From: Pseudomonas protegens CHA0
GTDB taxonomy: Bacteria; Pseudomonadota; Gammaproteobacteria; Pseudomonadales; Pseudomonadaceae
Reading direction: 5' to 3'
Assembly (NCBI RefSeq): GCF_000397205.1
Contig: NC_021237.1
Location: forward strand, 6,803,981-6,867,980
DNA: 64,000 nucleotides
Below, piece after piece: positions 27,289-36,641 of this stretch (position 1 is the first letter of the stretch; the number at the start of each line of letters is the position of its first letter). The position numbers and the translations under genes are program-made. Under the pieces are notes generated by a model, which had not been told where the DNA came from, made no database searches, and saw only the letters and a list, made by a program, of their open reading frames with translations.

Positions 27289-27912
27289 ATGTTCGAACCC
27301 CTGGTCGCCAATCTCATCACCTCCGCCGCCCGCAGCATCACCGGCGCCCGCAGCCTGTGGCTGGGCTCGGCACCGCGCGCGGTGCAGCGGATCTACTTCG
27401 CCAACCACAGCAGCCACGGCGACTTCGTACTGCTCTGGGCCTCCCTGCCGCCGGCCCTGCGCAAACTGACGCGGCCCGTGGCCGGCGCCGACTACTGGCA
27501 GAAAAGCAACCTGCGTCGCTACATCATCAATCGGGTGTTCAACGGCGTGCTGATCGACCGCGAGCGCAAGGAGGCTGTGGATAACAACCCCCTGCAACCC
27601 ATGATCGATGCCCTGGAGAACGGCGACTCGCTGATCATCTTTCCGGAAGGCACGCGCAACCCCGAAGACGGCCTGCTGCCGTTCAAGAGCGGGATCTACC
27701 ACCTGGCCAAGCGTTATCCACAGGTTGAGGTGATTCCGGTGTGGATCGCCAACCTCAACCGGGTCATGCCCAAGGGCCGCTTCCTGCCCCTGCCGCTGCT
27801 GTGCACCACCAGTTTCGGCGCCCCCCTGACCCTGGAAGAAGACGAAACCAAGGAACACTTCCTCGAACGCAGCCGCGCCGCGCTGCTGGCCCTGGCCCCG
27901 GAGCACGCCTGA
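27289..27912 (+). CDS. 1-acylglycerol-3-phosphate acyltransferase-type protein (PlsC family)
   Basis: 207 residues with the acyltransferase motifs N-H-S-S-H-G-D (39-45; catalytic NHxxxxD) and F-P-E-G-T-R (118-123). PlsC-type enzymes acylate lysophospholipids. Start at 27289 has TAAGGA six bases upstream; ATG 27283 overlaps it. One base separates it from the CdsA-like gene. The E. coli ynb locus lacks this gene, so the cluster here is more complete. Confidence 0.9.
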   Translation: MFEPLVANLITSAARSITGARSLWLGSAPRAVQRIYFANHSSHGDFVLLWASLPPALRKLTRPVAGADYWQKSNLRRYIINRVFNGVLIDRERKEAVDNNPLQPMIDALENGDSLIIFPEGTRNPEDGLLPFKSGIYHLAKRYPQVEVIPVWIANLNRVMPKGRFLPLPLLCTTSFGAPLTLEEDETKEHFLERSRAALLALAPEHA

Positions 27913-27913
27913 G

Positions 27914-28846
27914 ATGGATAAGCAGACCCTGATGTTATTCGGCGGCATCGGCGCCATTCTGGTGCTGGCCTCGCTGATCGGTTTCATCCTCCAGTGGCGC
28001 ACCCGTGGCGCGCCCAACCCGGTGATCGACAACCTCAATGCGCGGATCAATGCCTGGTGGGTGATGGTGCTGGTGATCGGTATCGCCTTCTGGCTCGGCA
28101 CCGCGGCGGTGATCCTGCTGTTCTATGCGGTGTCGTTCTACGCCCTGCGGGAATTCCTCACCCTGACCCCGACCCGGCGCAGCGACTATCCGGCCCTGGT
28201 GGCGGCCTTCTACCTGGCCCTGCCCCTGCAATACCTGCTGATCTACTCCGACTGGTACGGGCTGTTCTCGATCTTCATTCCGGTCTACGTGTTCCTGCTG
28301 CTGCCGATCCTCGCGTCGCTCGGTGGCGACAGCACGCACTTCCTGGAGCGTGCCTCCAAGGTCCAGTGGGGGCTGATGATCGCGGTGTTCTGCGTGTCCT
28401 TCGTGCCCGCCCTGCTGACCCTGGACATCGCCGGCTATGAAGGCCGCAACCTGCTGCTGATCGCTTACCTGGTGATCGTGGTGCAGCTCTCGGACGTGCT
28501 GCAGTACGTCTGTGGAAAACTCTTTGGCAAGCGCAAGATCGCCCCCAACCTGTCGCCGTCCAAGACCGTGGAAGGCTTTGTCGGCGGCATCCTGCTGGCT
28601 TCGATGATCGGCGGGGCGCTGTTCTGGATCACCCCGTTCAATGTCTGGCAGTCATTCCTCATCGCCCTGCTGATCAACCTGCTGGGCTTTGCCGGCGGCA
28701 TCGTCATGTCGGCGATCAAGCGCGATCGCGGGGTCAAGGACTGGGGGCACATGATCGAGGGCCACGGCGGCATGCTCGATCGCCTGGATTCGGTGTGTTT
28801 CGCCGCGCCGATCTTCTTCCACCTGGTGCGCTACTGGTGGACCTGA
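27914..28846 (+). CDS. Phosphatidate cytidylyltransferase family protein (YnbB/CdsA-like)
   Basis: 310 residues, about eight membrane helices. C-terminal CDS signature S-P-S-K-T-V-E-G-F near 211-219, then A-I-K-R-D-R-G-V-K-D and G-H-G-G-M-L-D-R-L-D-S near 270-295. It makes CDP-diacylglycerol from CTP and phosphatidic acid. This is a second copy, not the essential cdsA (which sits by bamA-lpxD in pseudomonads). It ends the lipid cluster and would supply the CDP-lipid to the YnbA-like enzyme. Confidence 0.9.
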   Translation: MDKQTLMLFGGIGAILVLASLIGFILQWRTRGAPNPVIDNLNARINAWWVMVLVIGIAFWLGTAAVILLFYAVSFYALREFLTLTPTRRSDYPALVAAFYLALPLQYLLIYSDWYGLFSIFIPVYVFLLLPILASLGGDSTHFLERASKVQWGLMIAVFCVSFVPALLTLDIAGYEGRNLLLIAYLVIVVQLSDVLQYVCGKLFGKRKIAPNLSPSKTVEGFVGGILLASMIGGALFWITPFNVWQSFLIALLINLLGFAGGIVMSAIKRDRGVKDWGHMIEGHGGMLDRLDSVCFAAPIFFHLVRYWWT

Positions 28847-28851
28847 ACCCT

Positions 28852-29325
28852 TCAGCCCGGTAGATGCCCCAATGGCAGGGGCCCCGGGGTTTTCACCGTG
28901 TGAATCGCGAAGTTGCTGCGGATGTCGCTGACCCCGGGGATCTTCAGCAAGTGGCCGGTCAGGAAGCGGTCATAGCCACGCAGGTCCGGGACCACCACTT
29001 GCAGCAGGAAATCCGATTCACCCGATACCAGGAACGCCGAGATCACCTCCGGCAACTGCAATACCGCCTGGCGGAAGGCTTCGGCCTCGGCATCGTTGTG
29101 TCGCTCCACCTTGACCCCGACGAACACGGTCAGCCCCAGGCCCACCTCGTCGCGGTCCAGGGTGGCCTGGTAGCCACGGATCACCCCGGCCTCTTCCAGC
29201 ATGCGCACCCGGCGCAGGCAGGGTGACGGCGACAGGCCGATCTCTTCGGCCAGTTGCACGTTGCTCAGGCGACCATCGCGCTGCAGCGCGGCGAGGATCT
29301 TGCGGTCATAGGCATCAAGTTTCAT
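28852..29325 (-). CDS. Lrp/AsnC-family transcriptional regulator
   Basis: 157 residues: winged helix-turn-helix (about 5-60; L-S-N-V-Q-L-A-E-E-I-G-L-S recognition region) and an AsnC/RAM effector domain (about 65-145). Such regulators bind amino acids and often control a divergent exporter, and here the divergent LysE gene starts 145 bp away. ATG 29325 gives the usual M-K-L-D-A-Y-D-R; an ATG three codons upstream is possible. Confidence 0.9.
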   Translation of the reverse strand: MKLDAYDRKILAALQRDGRLSNVQLAEEIGLSPSPCLRRVRMLEEAGVIRGYQATLDRDEVGLGLTVFVGVKVERHNDAEAEAFRQAVLQLPEVISAFLVSGESDFLLQVVVPDLRGYDRFLTGHLLKIPGVSDIRSNFAIHTVKTPGPLPLGHLPG

Positions 29326-29469
29326 GTTTGGCATATCCAGATGGTGATTCCGTTCATTAGTGGAACATTATGCCAATTTCAGCTTTCCCGTTGGTTGATT
29401 ACGCAAGCACCTGCCCTGCCCTGTGGCCCTAAACTGGGCGCACCGACTCGACAACGAAGGGGGTGCAAG

Positions 29470-30099
29470 GTGGCGCAACTGTGGATGTATTTCCTGGCTC
29501 TGGCGGTGGTCTACCTGCTGCCCGGCCCCGACATGATCCTGCTGCTGCAAACCGGCGCCCGCCAGGGCAAGGCCCAGGCTCTGGCCACCGCGCTGGGCCT
29601 GGCCCTGTCCCGCGGCTGCCATGTGGCCCTGGCCGCGCTGGGCCTGGCGGCGCTGTTCAAGGCCGCGCCCTGGACCTTCGACCTGGTACGCCTGGCGGGC
29701 GCCGCCTACCTGCTGTGGATTGGTATCCAGTGCCTGCGGGCGAACCTGTTGCCCAACCTTGAGCCCGGCACCGCCGCAGCCACGCCCCTGCGCTGGCGCG
29801 AGGCGATCCAGCGCGGCCTGTTGACCAACCTGCTGAACCCCAAGGCATTGCTGTTCTGTTCGGTACTGCTGCCGCAGTTCGTCGATCCCCAGGCCGGTGC
29901 GGTGGTCCCGCAATTCATGACCCTGGGGGTGCTGCTGGTGGCCGTGGGCGGCCTGTTCGACTGCTGCTACGCCCTGGCCGGTGCCGGGCTGGGCCGCTGG
30001 ATGCAGCGCAGCCCGTCGGCGCAACGAGTGCAGCAATGGCTGTTCGGCAGCCTGCTGATCGGCTTCGCCCTGCGCCTGACGTTCGTCCAGCAGGCCTGA
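29470..30099 (+). CDS. LysE/RhtB-family amino-acid exporter
   Basis: 209 residues, about six membrane helices. The LysE signature L-P-G-P-D-M near 17-22 and L-L-N-P-K-A-L-L-F near 127-135 are clear. Substrate is unknown. Starts with GTG behind AAGGGGG; the next ATG (29485) would cut into the first helix. Divergent from the Lrp gene, its likely regulator. Confidence 0.88.
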   Translation: MAQLWMYFLALAVVYLLPGPDMILLLQTGARQGKAQALATALGLALSRGCHVALAALGLAALFKAAPWTFDLVRLAGAAYLLWIGIQCLRANLLPNLEPGTAAATPLRWREAIQRGLLTNLLNPKALLFCSVLLPQFVDPQAGAVVPQFMTLGVLLVAVGGLFDCCYALAGAGLGRWMQRSPSAQRVQQWLFGSLLIGFALRLTFVQQA

Positions 30100-30103
30100 C
30101 GGC

Positions 30104-30260
30104 ACCTGTTGCCGCTGCCGAGCCTCGGCGAAGCTGCGCGAAGGTCCGCAGGACCTTGCCTGGCGATCCCCGGCAAAATGTTCGCCCCAGAAATCGCCGC
30201 GACCGCTGCGTCGGAGTGCCGCCCAGCTCGTACGCAGCCTGCCGCAGCGGCTACAGGATC
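30104..30260. repeat. Imperfect inverted repeat between convergent genes
   Basis: CCTGTTGCCGCTGCCGAG near the left end and the reverse complement of CCTGTAGCCGCTGCGG near the right end form the long arms of a pseudomonad intergenic repeat. The CCTGTAGCCGCTGCC unit also occurs near 33678. Confidence 0.55.
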
Positions 30261-30272
30261 CTGGGCACGCTT

Positions 30273-32423
30273 TTATGTCGCCTTGTGCGAGGACACCGCG
30301 CGGCGGCGTCGGAACAGGTAGGCCGCCCCCAACAGCAGCACGCCGGCACCGGCGCCGGCAGCCAGCCTGTGCTCGGCCACCGCGGAACGGGATGCGTCCA
30401 GCCACTGGGTCAGGTAGCGCTTGTTGGCGCTGCCGAAGTCCGGTTCCTCACAGTTCATGCCGAAGTTGCCGGCCCACTCCACAAAGGGACCGTTCTGCAC
30501 ATAGCGCCGGTAGTACTCGATCTCGGCATCGCTGCCCCGGGTCCAGCGCGCCGCCTTGCACAGCACCGCGGCATAGGCCTGGCTGGTGTGGGGCAGGAAG
30601 TCCGCCGCCTGGTTGCCCAGCTCGCCGGCCACGTAGCGATAGTGGTAGCGCACATCGGGTTCGGCAGTGGTGGCCTGCTGGCGCTGCACTTCGTCGGCAC
30701 TGATCAGCGGGCCGGCCTGTACCGGAGGGATTTCCAGGCTGTAGCTGCCCCACAGGCTGTGGTAGTCCGGACCCATCTCGTAGCCGAGGATTTCCATCCC
30801 CGAAGCCCGTGCCAGCTTGCCCGCCTGGTAATAGGCCTCGGCTCGCCGTGTTGGCAGCCAGGCCGACTCGGCGCTGCGCCGGTACTCGCCGTAGGCCTTG
30901 GCGATAGCCTGGCGCTCGGGGGTGTAGAAGTAGCCCCAGCCCTCTTCGTAGCGGCCCTCGCGCAACAGCCGCCGGCCCAGCAGTTCGCGCACCTGGGCGG
31001 CAATCGGCAGGCTCTCGTAGTAGGCATCGGGCTGCTGGGGGACGAGCGGCGGCGCCGGAACCTGGGTGTCGACGAAATGCTTGAGTTCATCCAGGGTCAG
31101 CACCCGCTCAGCCACGGTTGCCGCGTCGTGCCAGTAAATGTCGCCACTGCGGTAGAGCAGCTCGAACGCCTGCACATAGTCGCCACGGTCCAGGGCCAGC
31201 ACGGCGCTTTCGCCTTCTACCCGGCAGCCCGGCTTGAGGTCTTCGTAGTTGCCGTCGTAATCACCGCGAAAGCCCCAGCTCTCTTCCCGGGGGAAAGCCG
31301 CGGCGGCCTTGGCATAGGCCGCGGCAGCCGCCACCTTGTCGCCGTTGCGCACGGCCATCTTGGCCCGCAGCCACCAGGCCAGGCCGCCGTCGCCGGCATG
31401 TTCGAGCAACTGCTGGGTGGTGACGAAATCGCCGTTCTGGTAATTCAGCGCCGCCAGGCGGTCGGCGTTGTCGAAAGTGCCGGCGGTGCCCTGGCTCAGC
31501 AGCTTGATCAGTTTCACCTCGGATTCCGGCCGTTCGCCGAAGGACCAGCCCAGGTGCGAGACCAGCGAAGCGGTGAGCAAGCGCGCCACCGAAGGCTGCT
31601 TGAGCTGCTCGCGCAACTGCGCGTCCGACAGGCCGCCCAACTCCCCCACCACCTGCTTCAGCGAGCTGTAGCCGACGTCCGAACCCATCAGGTTCTGGCT
31701 GGCATACAGGTCGATGGCCTCGCTCCAGTGGTTCTGGTTCTTCAGAATGCGCGCCTCTTCCCCCAGGCTGGCGATGCCCAGTTCCAGGGGGTCGCTGAAG
31801 CCGTCGATATTCAATTGGCGGGTCTGGGCGAACGCCTGGCGCGCCGCCAGCAAAGTGTCGCTGCGCCCCTGATCATCCAGCTCGTTGGCTTCTTCACTGA
31901 TGGCTTGCAGGGCCCGGCCCAGGGAATAGGCGGCCCAGGTACTGCGCAGCGCCCGCTGCTCGGCGGGCAGCGCCAGCACCTTGCGGAAATACTCTGCCGC
32001 CCGCTCGTGATCCCCGGCGCTGAAGGCCACCGCGCCCGCGGTGTAGAGGTTGATCTCCGGCGGCAGGCTGGCCCCTTGCTGCTCCGCCAGGCGCGGGTCA
32101 TTGAGCGTGCGCAACTGCCTGACCAGGGTTTTCTGGGCGTCGTCCAGCCCTTGCTGTTCGGCCCAGTTACGCTCCTGCACCTCATAGCTTTCAGGCAGGT
32201 TGTAATCGCGGCTGAAGCCATCCTGGACGACTGGCTTGAGCCCGACGATGGGCTTGCCCAGGCGGCTGACCTCGAACAGGAAACTGCCTTCCGGCAACTG
32301 CGCCAGGGTCTGCGGGCGATCCCCCAGCAGGCGCATGGGAAAGGTCGGGCCGCACGCCAAGGCCGGGGCCAAGGGCAGGCACAGGCTCAGGCACAGCAGG
32401 TAGCGGGATCTAGGGACGAACAT
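30273..32423 (-). CDS. Large TPR-like exported protein with a C-terminal membrane anchor
   Basis: 716 residues. Signal peptide (R-S-R-Y-L-L-C-L-S; cleavage near A-L-A-C), long helical body with repeated A/L/Y-rich pairs typical of tetratricopeptide repeats (clear stretches near 125-180 and 300-380), then a glycine/leucine membrane helix followed by R-R-R-R at the very C-terminus, like a sorting or tail-anchor signal. No catalytic motif recognised. AAGGAG lies seven bases before the chosen start. It overlaps the DUF3142 lipoprotein gene upstream by 14 bp. Confidence 0.82.
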   Translation of the reverse strand: MFVPRSRYLLCLSLCLPLAPALACGPTFPMRLLGDRPQTLAQLPEGSFLFEVSRLGKPIVGLKPVVQDGFSRDYNLPESYEVQERNWAEQQGLDDAQKTLVRQLRTLNDPRLAEQQGASLPPEINLYTAGAVAFSAGDHERAAEYFRKVLALPAEQRALRSTWAAYSLGRALQAISEEANELDDQGRSDTLLAARQAFAQTRQLNIDGFSDPLELGIASLGEEARILKNQNHWSEAIDLYASQNLMGSDVGYSSLKQVVGELGGLSDAQLREQLKQPSVARLLTASLVSHLGWSFGERPESEVKLIKLLSQGTAGTFDNADRLAALNYQNGDFVTTQQLLEHAGDGGLAWWLRAKMAVRNGDKVAAAAAYAKAAAAFPREESWGFRGDYDGNYEDLKPGCRVEGESAVLALDRGDYVQAFELLYRSGDIYWHDAATVAERVLTLDELKHFVDTQVPAPPLVPQQPDAYYESLPIAAQVRELLGRRLLREGRYEEGWGYFYTPERQAIAKAYGEYRRSAESAWLPTRRAEAYYQAGKLARASGMEILGYEMGPDYHSLWGSYSLEIPPVQAGPLISADEVQRQQATTAEPDVRYHYRYVAGELGNQAADFLPHTSQAYAAVLCKAARWTRGSDAEIEYYRRYVQNGPFVEWAGNFGMNCEEPDFGSANKRYLTQWLDASRSAVAEHRLAAGAGAGVLLLGAAYLFRRRRAVSSHKAT

Positions 32424-33612
32424 GTGCAGCTCCTTGGTCAATTTTTGTACAGCGGGCCCAGCCCACGGCCCGGGTGCCGCCCGCCGCCAGACGGCCGGCC
32501 TGCTGGCGGGTCAATAGCAGCTGGCCGTCACGCAGCTCGGCGGCATAACCGCCCAGCCCGTCGAATCCGTCGCATTGGGCAACGGCCAGGGTCAGTTGTT
32601 CAGGCAAAGGGCGGTCGAGATTGCCCGGGTTGTCCAAGCGGATATCGAAGAGACCGTCCTGCTCCTGCAGGCTGATGCCCAAGCGGCTGTCCAGCACGTC
32701 TCCACGGGCCACCGCGCGCAGGGTATCCAGGCTCCAGGCGCGGACATCGCCCTTGAGCGGCAGGCGAAACCAGATCAGCCCGGCCAGATGGGCCGGCGGA
32801 TCATTGCGCAGGGTCTTGGCCAGTTGGCTCAGTTGCTCGGGGTCGGCCATCAGCTCCCGACGCTGGCCCCGGCGCGCAATGGGCGCCTCGCTTTCCACCA
32901 CTGGAGCCTGGGCGGTGCCGGGCAGCAAGGCCACGCCGTAGGCAGGCAGGGCCAGGTAGAACGGCTTGTCGCTTACCCCAGCCCAGCGCCTGGCCCATTG
33001 TTCAGCCTGGTGCGGGTCGAACAGCCCGCGCCGGGGGTCGCTGACCGCATGTACCTGGAGCACGCTGCTGTCGACCTGAGCCAGCAGCCCGGGCAACTCG
33101 CGGCTGTCGAGCCAGGCGGGCAGCGCGGTGATGCTCAGGGCCAGCTGCTGCGGCAGCACCTCGCGCAGCCGCCGCAGGAGCCCGGCATAGGCCGGCAGCC
33201 GGGCGCTGCCGGCATCGTGGTCGATCTCCAGGCCGGCCAGGGTCAGGCCCTGCCCTTGCCAGTCGGCCAGCAGTTGCTGCACCTGCTGGAGGATGTCGTC
33301 CTGGTTCAGGGACGGCAGTTGGCCATCCAGGCGCACCACCGCAATCAGTGGGCGACCGTCTTGCTTGAGCAAGGCGGCGTCGATCCGCGCCCGGCTCCAG
33401 CCGGCCTGTGGAAAAGCCTGCAGGGCCAGCACCCGGACGGTGGAAAAGTCCGCCCGCGAGCCTGCCAGGGCGTCGGCGTGGGCCGGGGTCCACTGGCGTT
33501 GCCAGATATAGAGCTGCTGATCCAGGGGCGGCCCCTCTTCATGACGACAGGCATTGAGCAGCAGCCCGCAGACCAGCACGGCGCAAAGACGGAGCAAAAA
33601 CCGGGGGAGCAT
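32410..33612 (-). CDS. DUF3142 family lipoprotein
   Basis: 400 residues. A lipoprotein signal peptide ends in L-L-N-A-C (lipobox, Cys near 22). The body has barrel-like segments (W-Q-R-Q-W, V-L-A-L-Q-A-F, G-L-E-I-D-H-D, A-L-S-I-T-A-L) reminiscent of glycoside-hydrolase-like folds; DUF3142 is the closest family. The conserved E-I-D-H-D and the C-terminal C-D-G-F-D may matter. Function unknown. Translationally coupled to the TPR-like gene by a 14-bp overlap, so the two probably act together at the envelope. Confidence 0.8.
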   Translation of the reverse strand: MLPRFLLRLCAVLVCGLLLNACRHEEGPPLDQQLYIWQRQWTPAHADALAGSRADFSTVRVLALQAFPQAGWSRARIDAALLKQDGRPLIAVVRLDGQLPSLNQDDILQQVQQLLADWQGQGLTLAGLEIDHDAGSARLPAYAGLLRRLREVLPQQLALSITALPAWLDSRELPGLLAQVDSSVLQVHAVSDPRRGLFDPHQAEQWARRWAGVSDKPFYLALPAYGVALLPGTAQAPVVESEAPIARRGQRRELMADPEQLSQLAKTLRNDPPAHLAGLIWFRLPLKGDVRAWSLDTLRAVARGDVLDSRLGISLQEQDGLFDIRLDNPGNLDRPLPEQLTLAVAQCDGFDGLGGYAAELRDGQLLLTRQQAGRLAAGGTRAVGWARCTKIDQGAAHVRP

Positions 33613-33667
33613 GAATCGTTGATTCCCTTTAACGCAAAAGCCCCGGAATACCGGGCGCCATACACCT

Positions 33668-33770
33668 GATCGACATCGCCTGTAGCCGCTGCCGGGCCCG
33701 CGAGGCAGCGAAAAGAACCGCAGGGCCTTCCCCCCTCACTTACAACCCGCAGCTACTGCGACAAAGCAGC
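33668..33770. repeat. Intergenic repeat fragment (CCTGTAGCCGCTGCC unit)
   Basis: Shares CCTGTAGCCGCTGCC with the repeat at 30104-30260, in the 217-bp gap before the flavoprotein pseudogene. Degenerate; I cannot mark both arms confidently. Confidence 0.4.
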
Positions 33771-33829
33771 CGCCAGCCTACGCAGCAGCGCGGTTGGCAG
33801 CAATCGCCGCAAGGACTTTTTTCCCGCTT

Positions 33830-35862
33830 CTACAGGTCCAGCACCAACGCTGGCACCAGGTTATCCACAGCCGCCGGCACCGCGCAGCAGATCAGCACCT
33901 GCCCCGGTTCCGGTAACTGTGCAGGCACCTGTGGATAATTCACCTGGCCGCTGATCAACCGGGTCTGGCAAGTGCCGCAGGAGCCGCCACGGCAACTGAA
34001 TGGCGGATGCAGGCCGGCGCTTTCCGCCAGTTGCAGCAGGCTGCCGCTGGTCGGCTCCCAGGACAGCTCCCGGCCGGCCTGCTGGAACCGCACTGCCACG
34101 GCCCGGGTGGCGGTTGGGCAAAGGGCACGGCCTCGGCGTCCGGCCGGCGGCGCAGGGTCGAAGGGCCGAAGGTTTCGGCATGGATCTGCCGGTCGTCGAT
34201 ATCCAGGTCCCGCAGGCTGTCGTACAGGCCCTGGGTAAAGGCCCCGGGGCCGCAGAGCACGAAGTCTGCGCGGTCAAGATCCAGGTCCGGTTGCGCCAGC
34301 AGCAGTTGCACGTCGATGCGCCCGCAATGATCGAAGCCAGCACCCGGCCGGGCCCCGGCTTCCGGCTGGCTGAGCAGGCGCAGCAGCCGCACTGAATCCC
34401 CAGCCTGCGCCAGCAGGGTTTGCAGCTCCTTGGCAAAGGGTTGCTCGGCAAGCGTGCGCGAACCCTGGATCAACCAGGTGGGCCGGGTATGCCGGGTGCG
34501 CAGGCCCTGGTACAGCACCTCCCGCAGCATCGACAGCAACGGTGTGATGCCGACCCCGGCCGCCAGCAGCACCAGTGGCTGTGACGACAGCGCATCGGCA
34601 GTGAAACGCCCCTGTGGGGCGCGGGCCTGCAGCAAGTCGCCGACCTTGAGTGCCTGATGCAGGTGGCGGGAAACCTGGCCCTCGCGCTTGACGCTGATAC
34701 GCAGAAAATCATCGGAAGGCGCGCTGGACAGGCTGTAGGTGCGAATCAGCGGCTGGCCGTCGAGCACGACCTGCACGGGCAGGTGCTGGCCGGGCACAAA
34801 GCTCGGGGCGCCGGCTGCATCCGCCGGCTCCAGGTAGAAGGAGCGAATGCTGCTGCTTTCGTCCTCGATCCGGGTCACCCGCAATGGCCGCCACTGCTGG
34901 CCCAGGGCCGTGGCGCGCAGCCGAGCCTCGGCTTGCGGCCAACTGCCGGTCAGCAGGCTGTTGGGGGAAAAACCCTGCAACTGCCAACGCAGGGACAGCG
35001 CCGCCGGGCGCCGTACCAGCCGCTCCACGGTAAAGCGCCACAACCGCTCGGCGCCCTGGAAGGCCTTGACCAGCGGCCCGTCGTGGATGATTTCGGTGCG
35101 GCCGCTGAGCTGCAGCAACTCACCGCTGTGAAAGTCGATGAACAACAAGCCGGCCCGGGGGTTGAGCAGCAGGTTGCCCAGGGTGTTGAAGTGCAGGTTG
35201 CCGGCAAAATCCGGGATGGTCAGGCAATTGCCCTCGACCCGGACGAACCCGGCCTGGCCGCCACGGTGGGACACATCCACCGAGCGCTGGCCGTCCAGGT
35301 CGACGTAGCTGGCGACAAAGAAAGTGTCGGCGCCACCGATCAGGGCCCGAGCCTCAGGATCCAGGCCGTCGCGATACTGTGCCGGCCGGCTGGCGGGGTC
35401 GCTCAAGGGCACCTGCTGCAGCTCGCGCTGCTGGATGTATTGCGGGCAATTGCCGAACGCCTGTTGCACCGTCACGCTGAAGCCGTGGCGGTCCACAGCA
35501 CTGACCCGGCCATTGAGGCGGTTGCGCCGCCGGGTGTGCAGTTCAATGCCCAGCAAGCCCAGGGCCGCACCTTCCTGCAACTGCACGGGGTCGTCGGCGG
35601 CCGGCAGGCTGCCCAGGCGCAGCCGGGTCGCCTCGGGGGCCTGGGCGAAACCGGGCGGGCCTTCGAGAATGCTCGCCCAGGGGTTGCCCTGGGCATCCAC
35701 CGCGCCCACCAGGATGAACGGCAACTGCCCGTAGAACTGCCGGTGCTGATCCGGCATCGCCTGGCGGATCACCTTGGTGCCAAAGGCCTCCATGCGCTCG
35801 GCCACTCCGGCCCGGGCCTGCAACTGCCGCTCGCCGGCATGCCAGGGGGAACTGCTGCTCAT
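33830..35862 (-). pseudogene. Pyridoxamine-phosphate-oxidase-like / ferredoxin-reductase fusion, frameshifted before its 2Fe-2S domain
   Basis: The reading frame from ATG 35862 (GCGGAGG upstream) encodes a flavin-dependent protein: PNPOx-like N-terminal domain (about 40-180), FR-type FAD domain (about 320-420; R-T-Y-S-L-S-S), NAD domain (about 430-540; G-V-G-I-T-P-L). Near 34106-34119 (CCACCCGGGCC) the frame changes: it continues 40-50 codons into nonsense and stops at 33955. In the next frame, 34099-33830 encodes a clear plant-type 2Fe-2S domain (C-R-G-G-S-C-G-T-C plus a later Cys). One extra base would join the two. Genuine pseudogene, natural two-part gene or sequencing error are all possible. 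Confidence 0.8.
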
Positions 35863-35885
35863 GGTGCTGCCTCCGCAGGTGCGCC

Positions 35886-36515
35886 TCAGGCGCTTTTGAG
35901 CCCCGCCGCCGTGGACGGCATGGGCACGAAGCCCGGCAAGGCCTCGATCCGCGCCAGCCAGGCCCGCACGTTGGGATAATCGGCCAGGGACACGTTGCCC
36001 TCCGGCGCGTGGGCGATATAGCTGTAGCCGGCGACGTCAGCGATGGTCGCCTGTTCACCCACCAGGAACGGCCGGTTCGCCAGTTCCTGGTCCATGACCT
36101 TGAGCAGGCCGTGGGCGCGGGCAATGACCTCCTCGGCATTGAAGGTGGCGCCGAACACCGTGATCAGTCGCGCCGCCGCCGGACCGAAGGCGATCGGCCC
36201 CGCCGCCACCGACAACCAGCGCTGTACCTGCGCCGCGCCCACCGGGTCGGTGGGCAACCAGCGGCCGCTGCCATAGCGTTGCGCCAGGTACACCAGGATC
36301 GCGTTGGAGTCCGCCAGCACCGTGCCCTGGTCATCGATCACCGGTACTTGGCCAAAGGCGTTGAGGGCCAGGAATTCGGGCTGCTTGTGGGCACCCTGGG
36401 CCAGGTCGACAAAGATGGTTTCGGTAGGCAGGTCCAGCAGCGACAGCATCAGCTCGACGCGGTGAGCGTGGCCGGACCGGGGAAAGTTGTAGAACTTGAT
36501 GGGAAGCAGGGACAT
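35886..36515 (-). CDS. Glutathione S-transferase family protein
   Basis: 209 residues: thioredoxin-fold N-terminus (1-80) with the glutathione-binding Q-V-P-V-I-D and L-A-D-S-N-A (S-N-A in place of the usual S-x-A/S-x-I), and an all-helical C-terminal domain (about 90-200). GCGGAG eight bases upstream supports M-S-L-L-P-I-K-F as the start. It is 23 bp upstream of the flavoprotein gene and probably co-transcribed. Confidence 0.88.
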   Translation of the reverse strand: MSLLPIKFYNFPRSGHAHRVELMLSLLDLPTETIFVDLAQGAHKQPEFLALNAFGQVPVIDDQGTVLADSNAILVYLAQRYGSGRWLPTDPVGAAQVQRWLSVAAGPIAFGPAAARLITVFGATFNAEEVIARAHGLLKVMDQELANRPFLVGEQATIADVAGYSYIAHAPEGNVSLADYPNVRAWLARIEALPGFVPMPSTAAGLKSA

Positions 36516-36641
36516 GCTCGACTCCGCAGGCTGGGACGCGGTCGAAGGGCCGCGCTGGCAGGGCCATCTTGGTCCATGACGCAAAACAACAGAATCACCA
36601 GAAATCGCAATCCGGCATTTCAGCCAGCGCAATAAAGCTGA

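Noticed and set aside
30036..32675. 879-codon plus-strand frame opposite the TPR-like gene
   Set aside because: Antisense shadow spanning parts of two genes; composition not protein-like.
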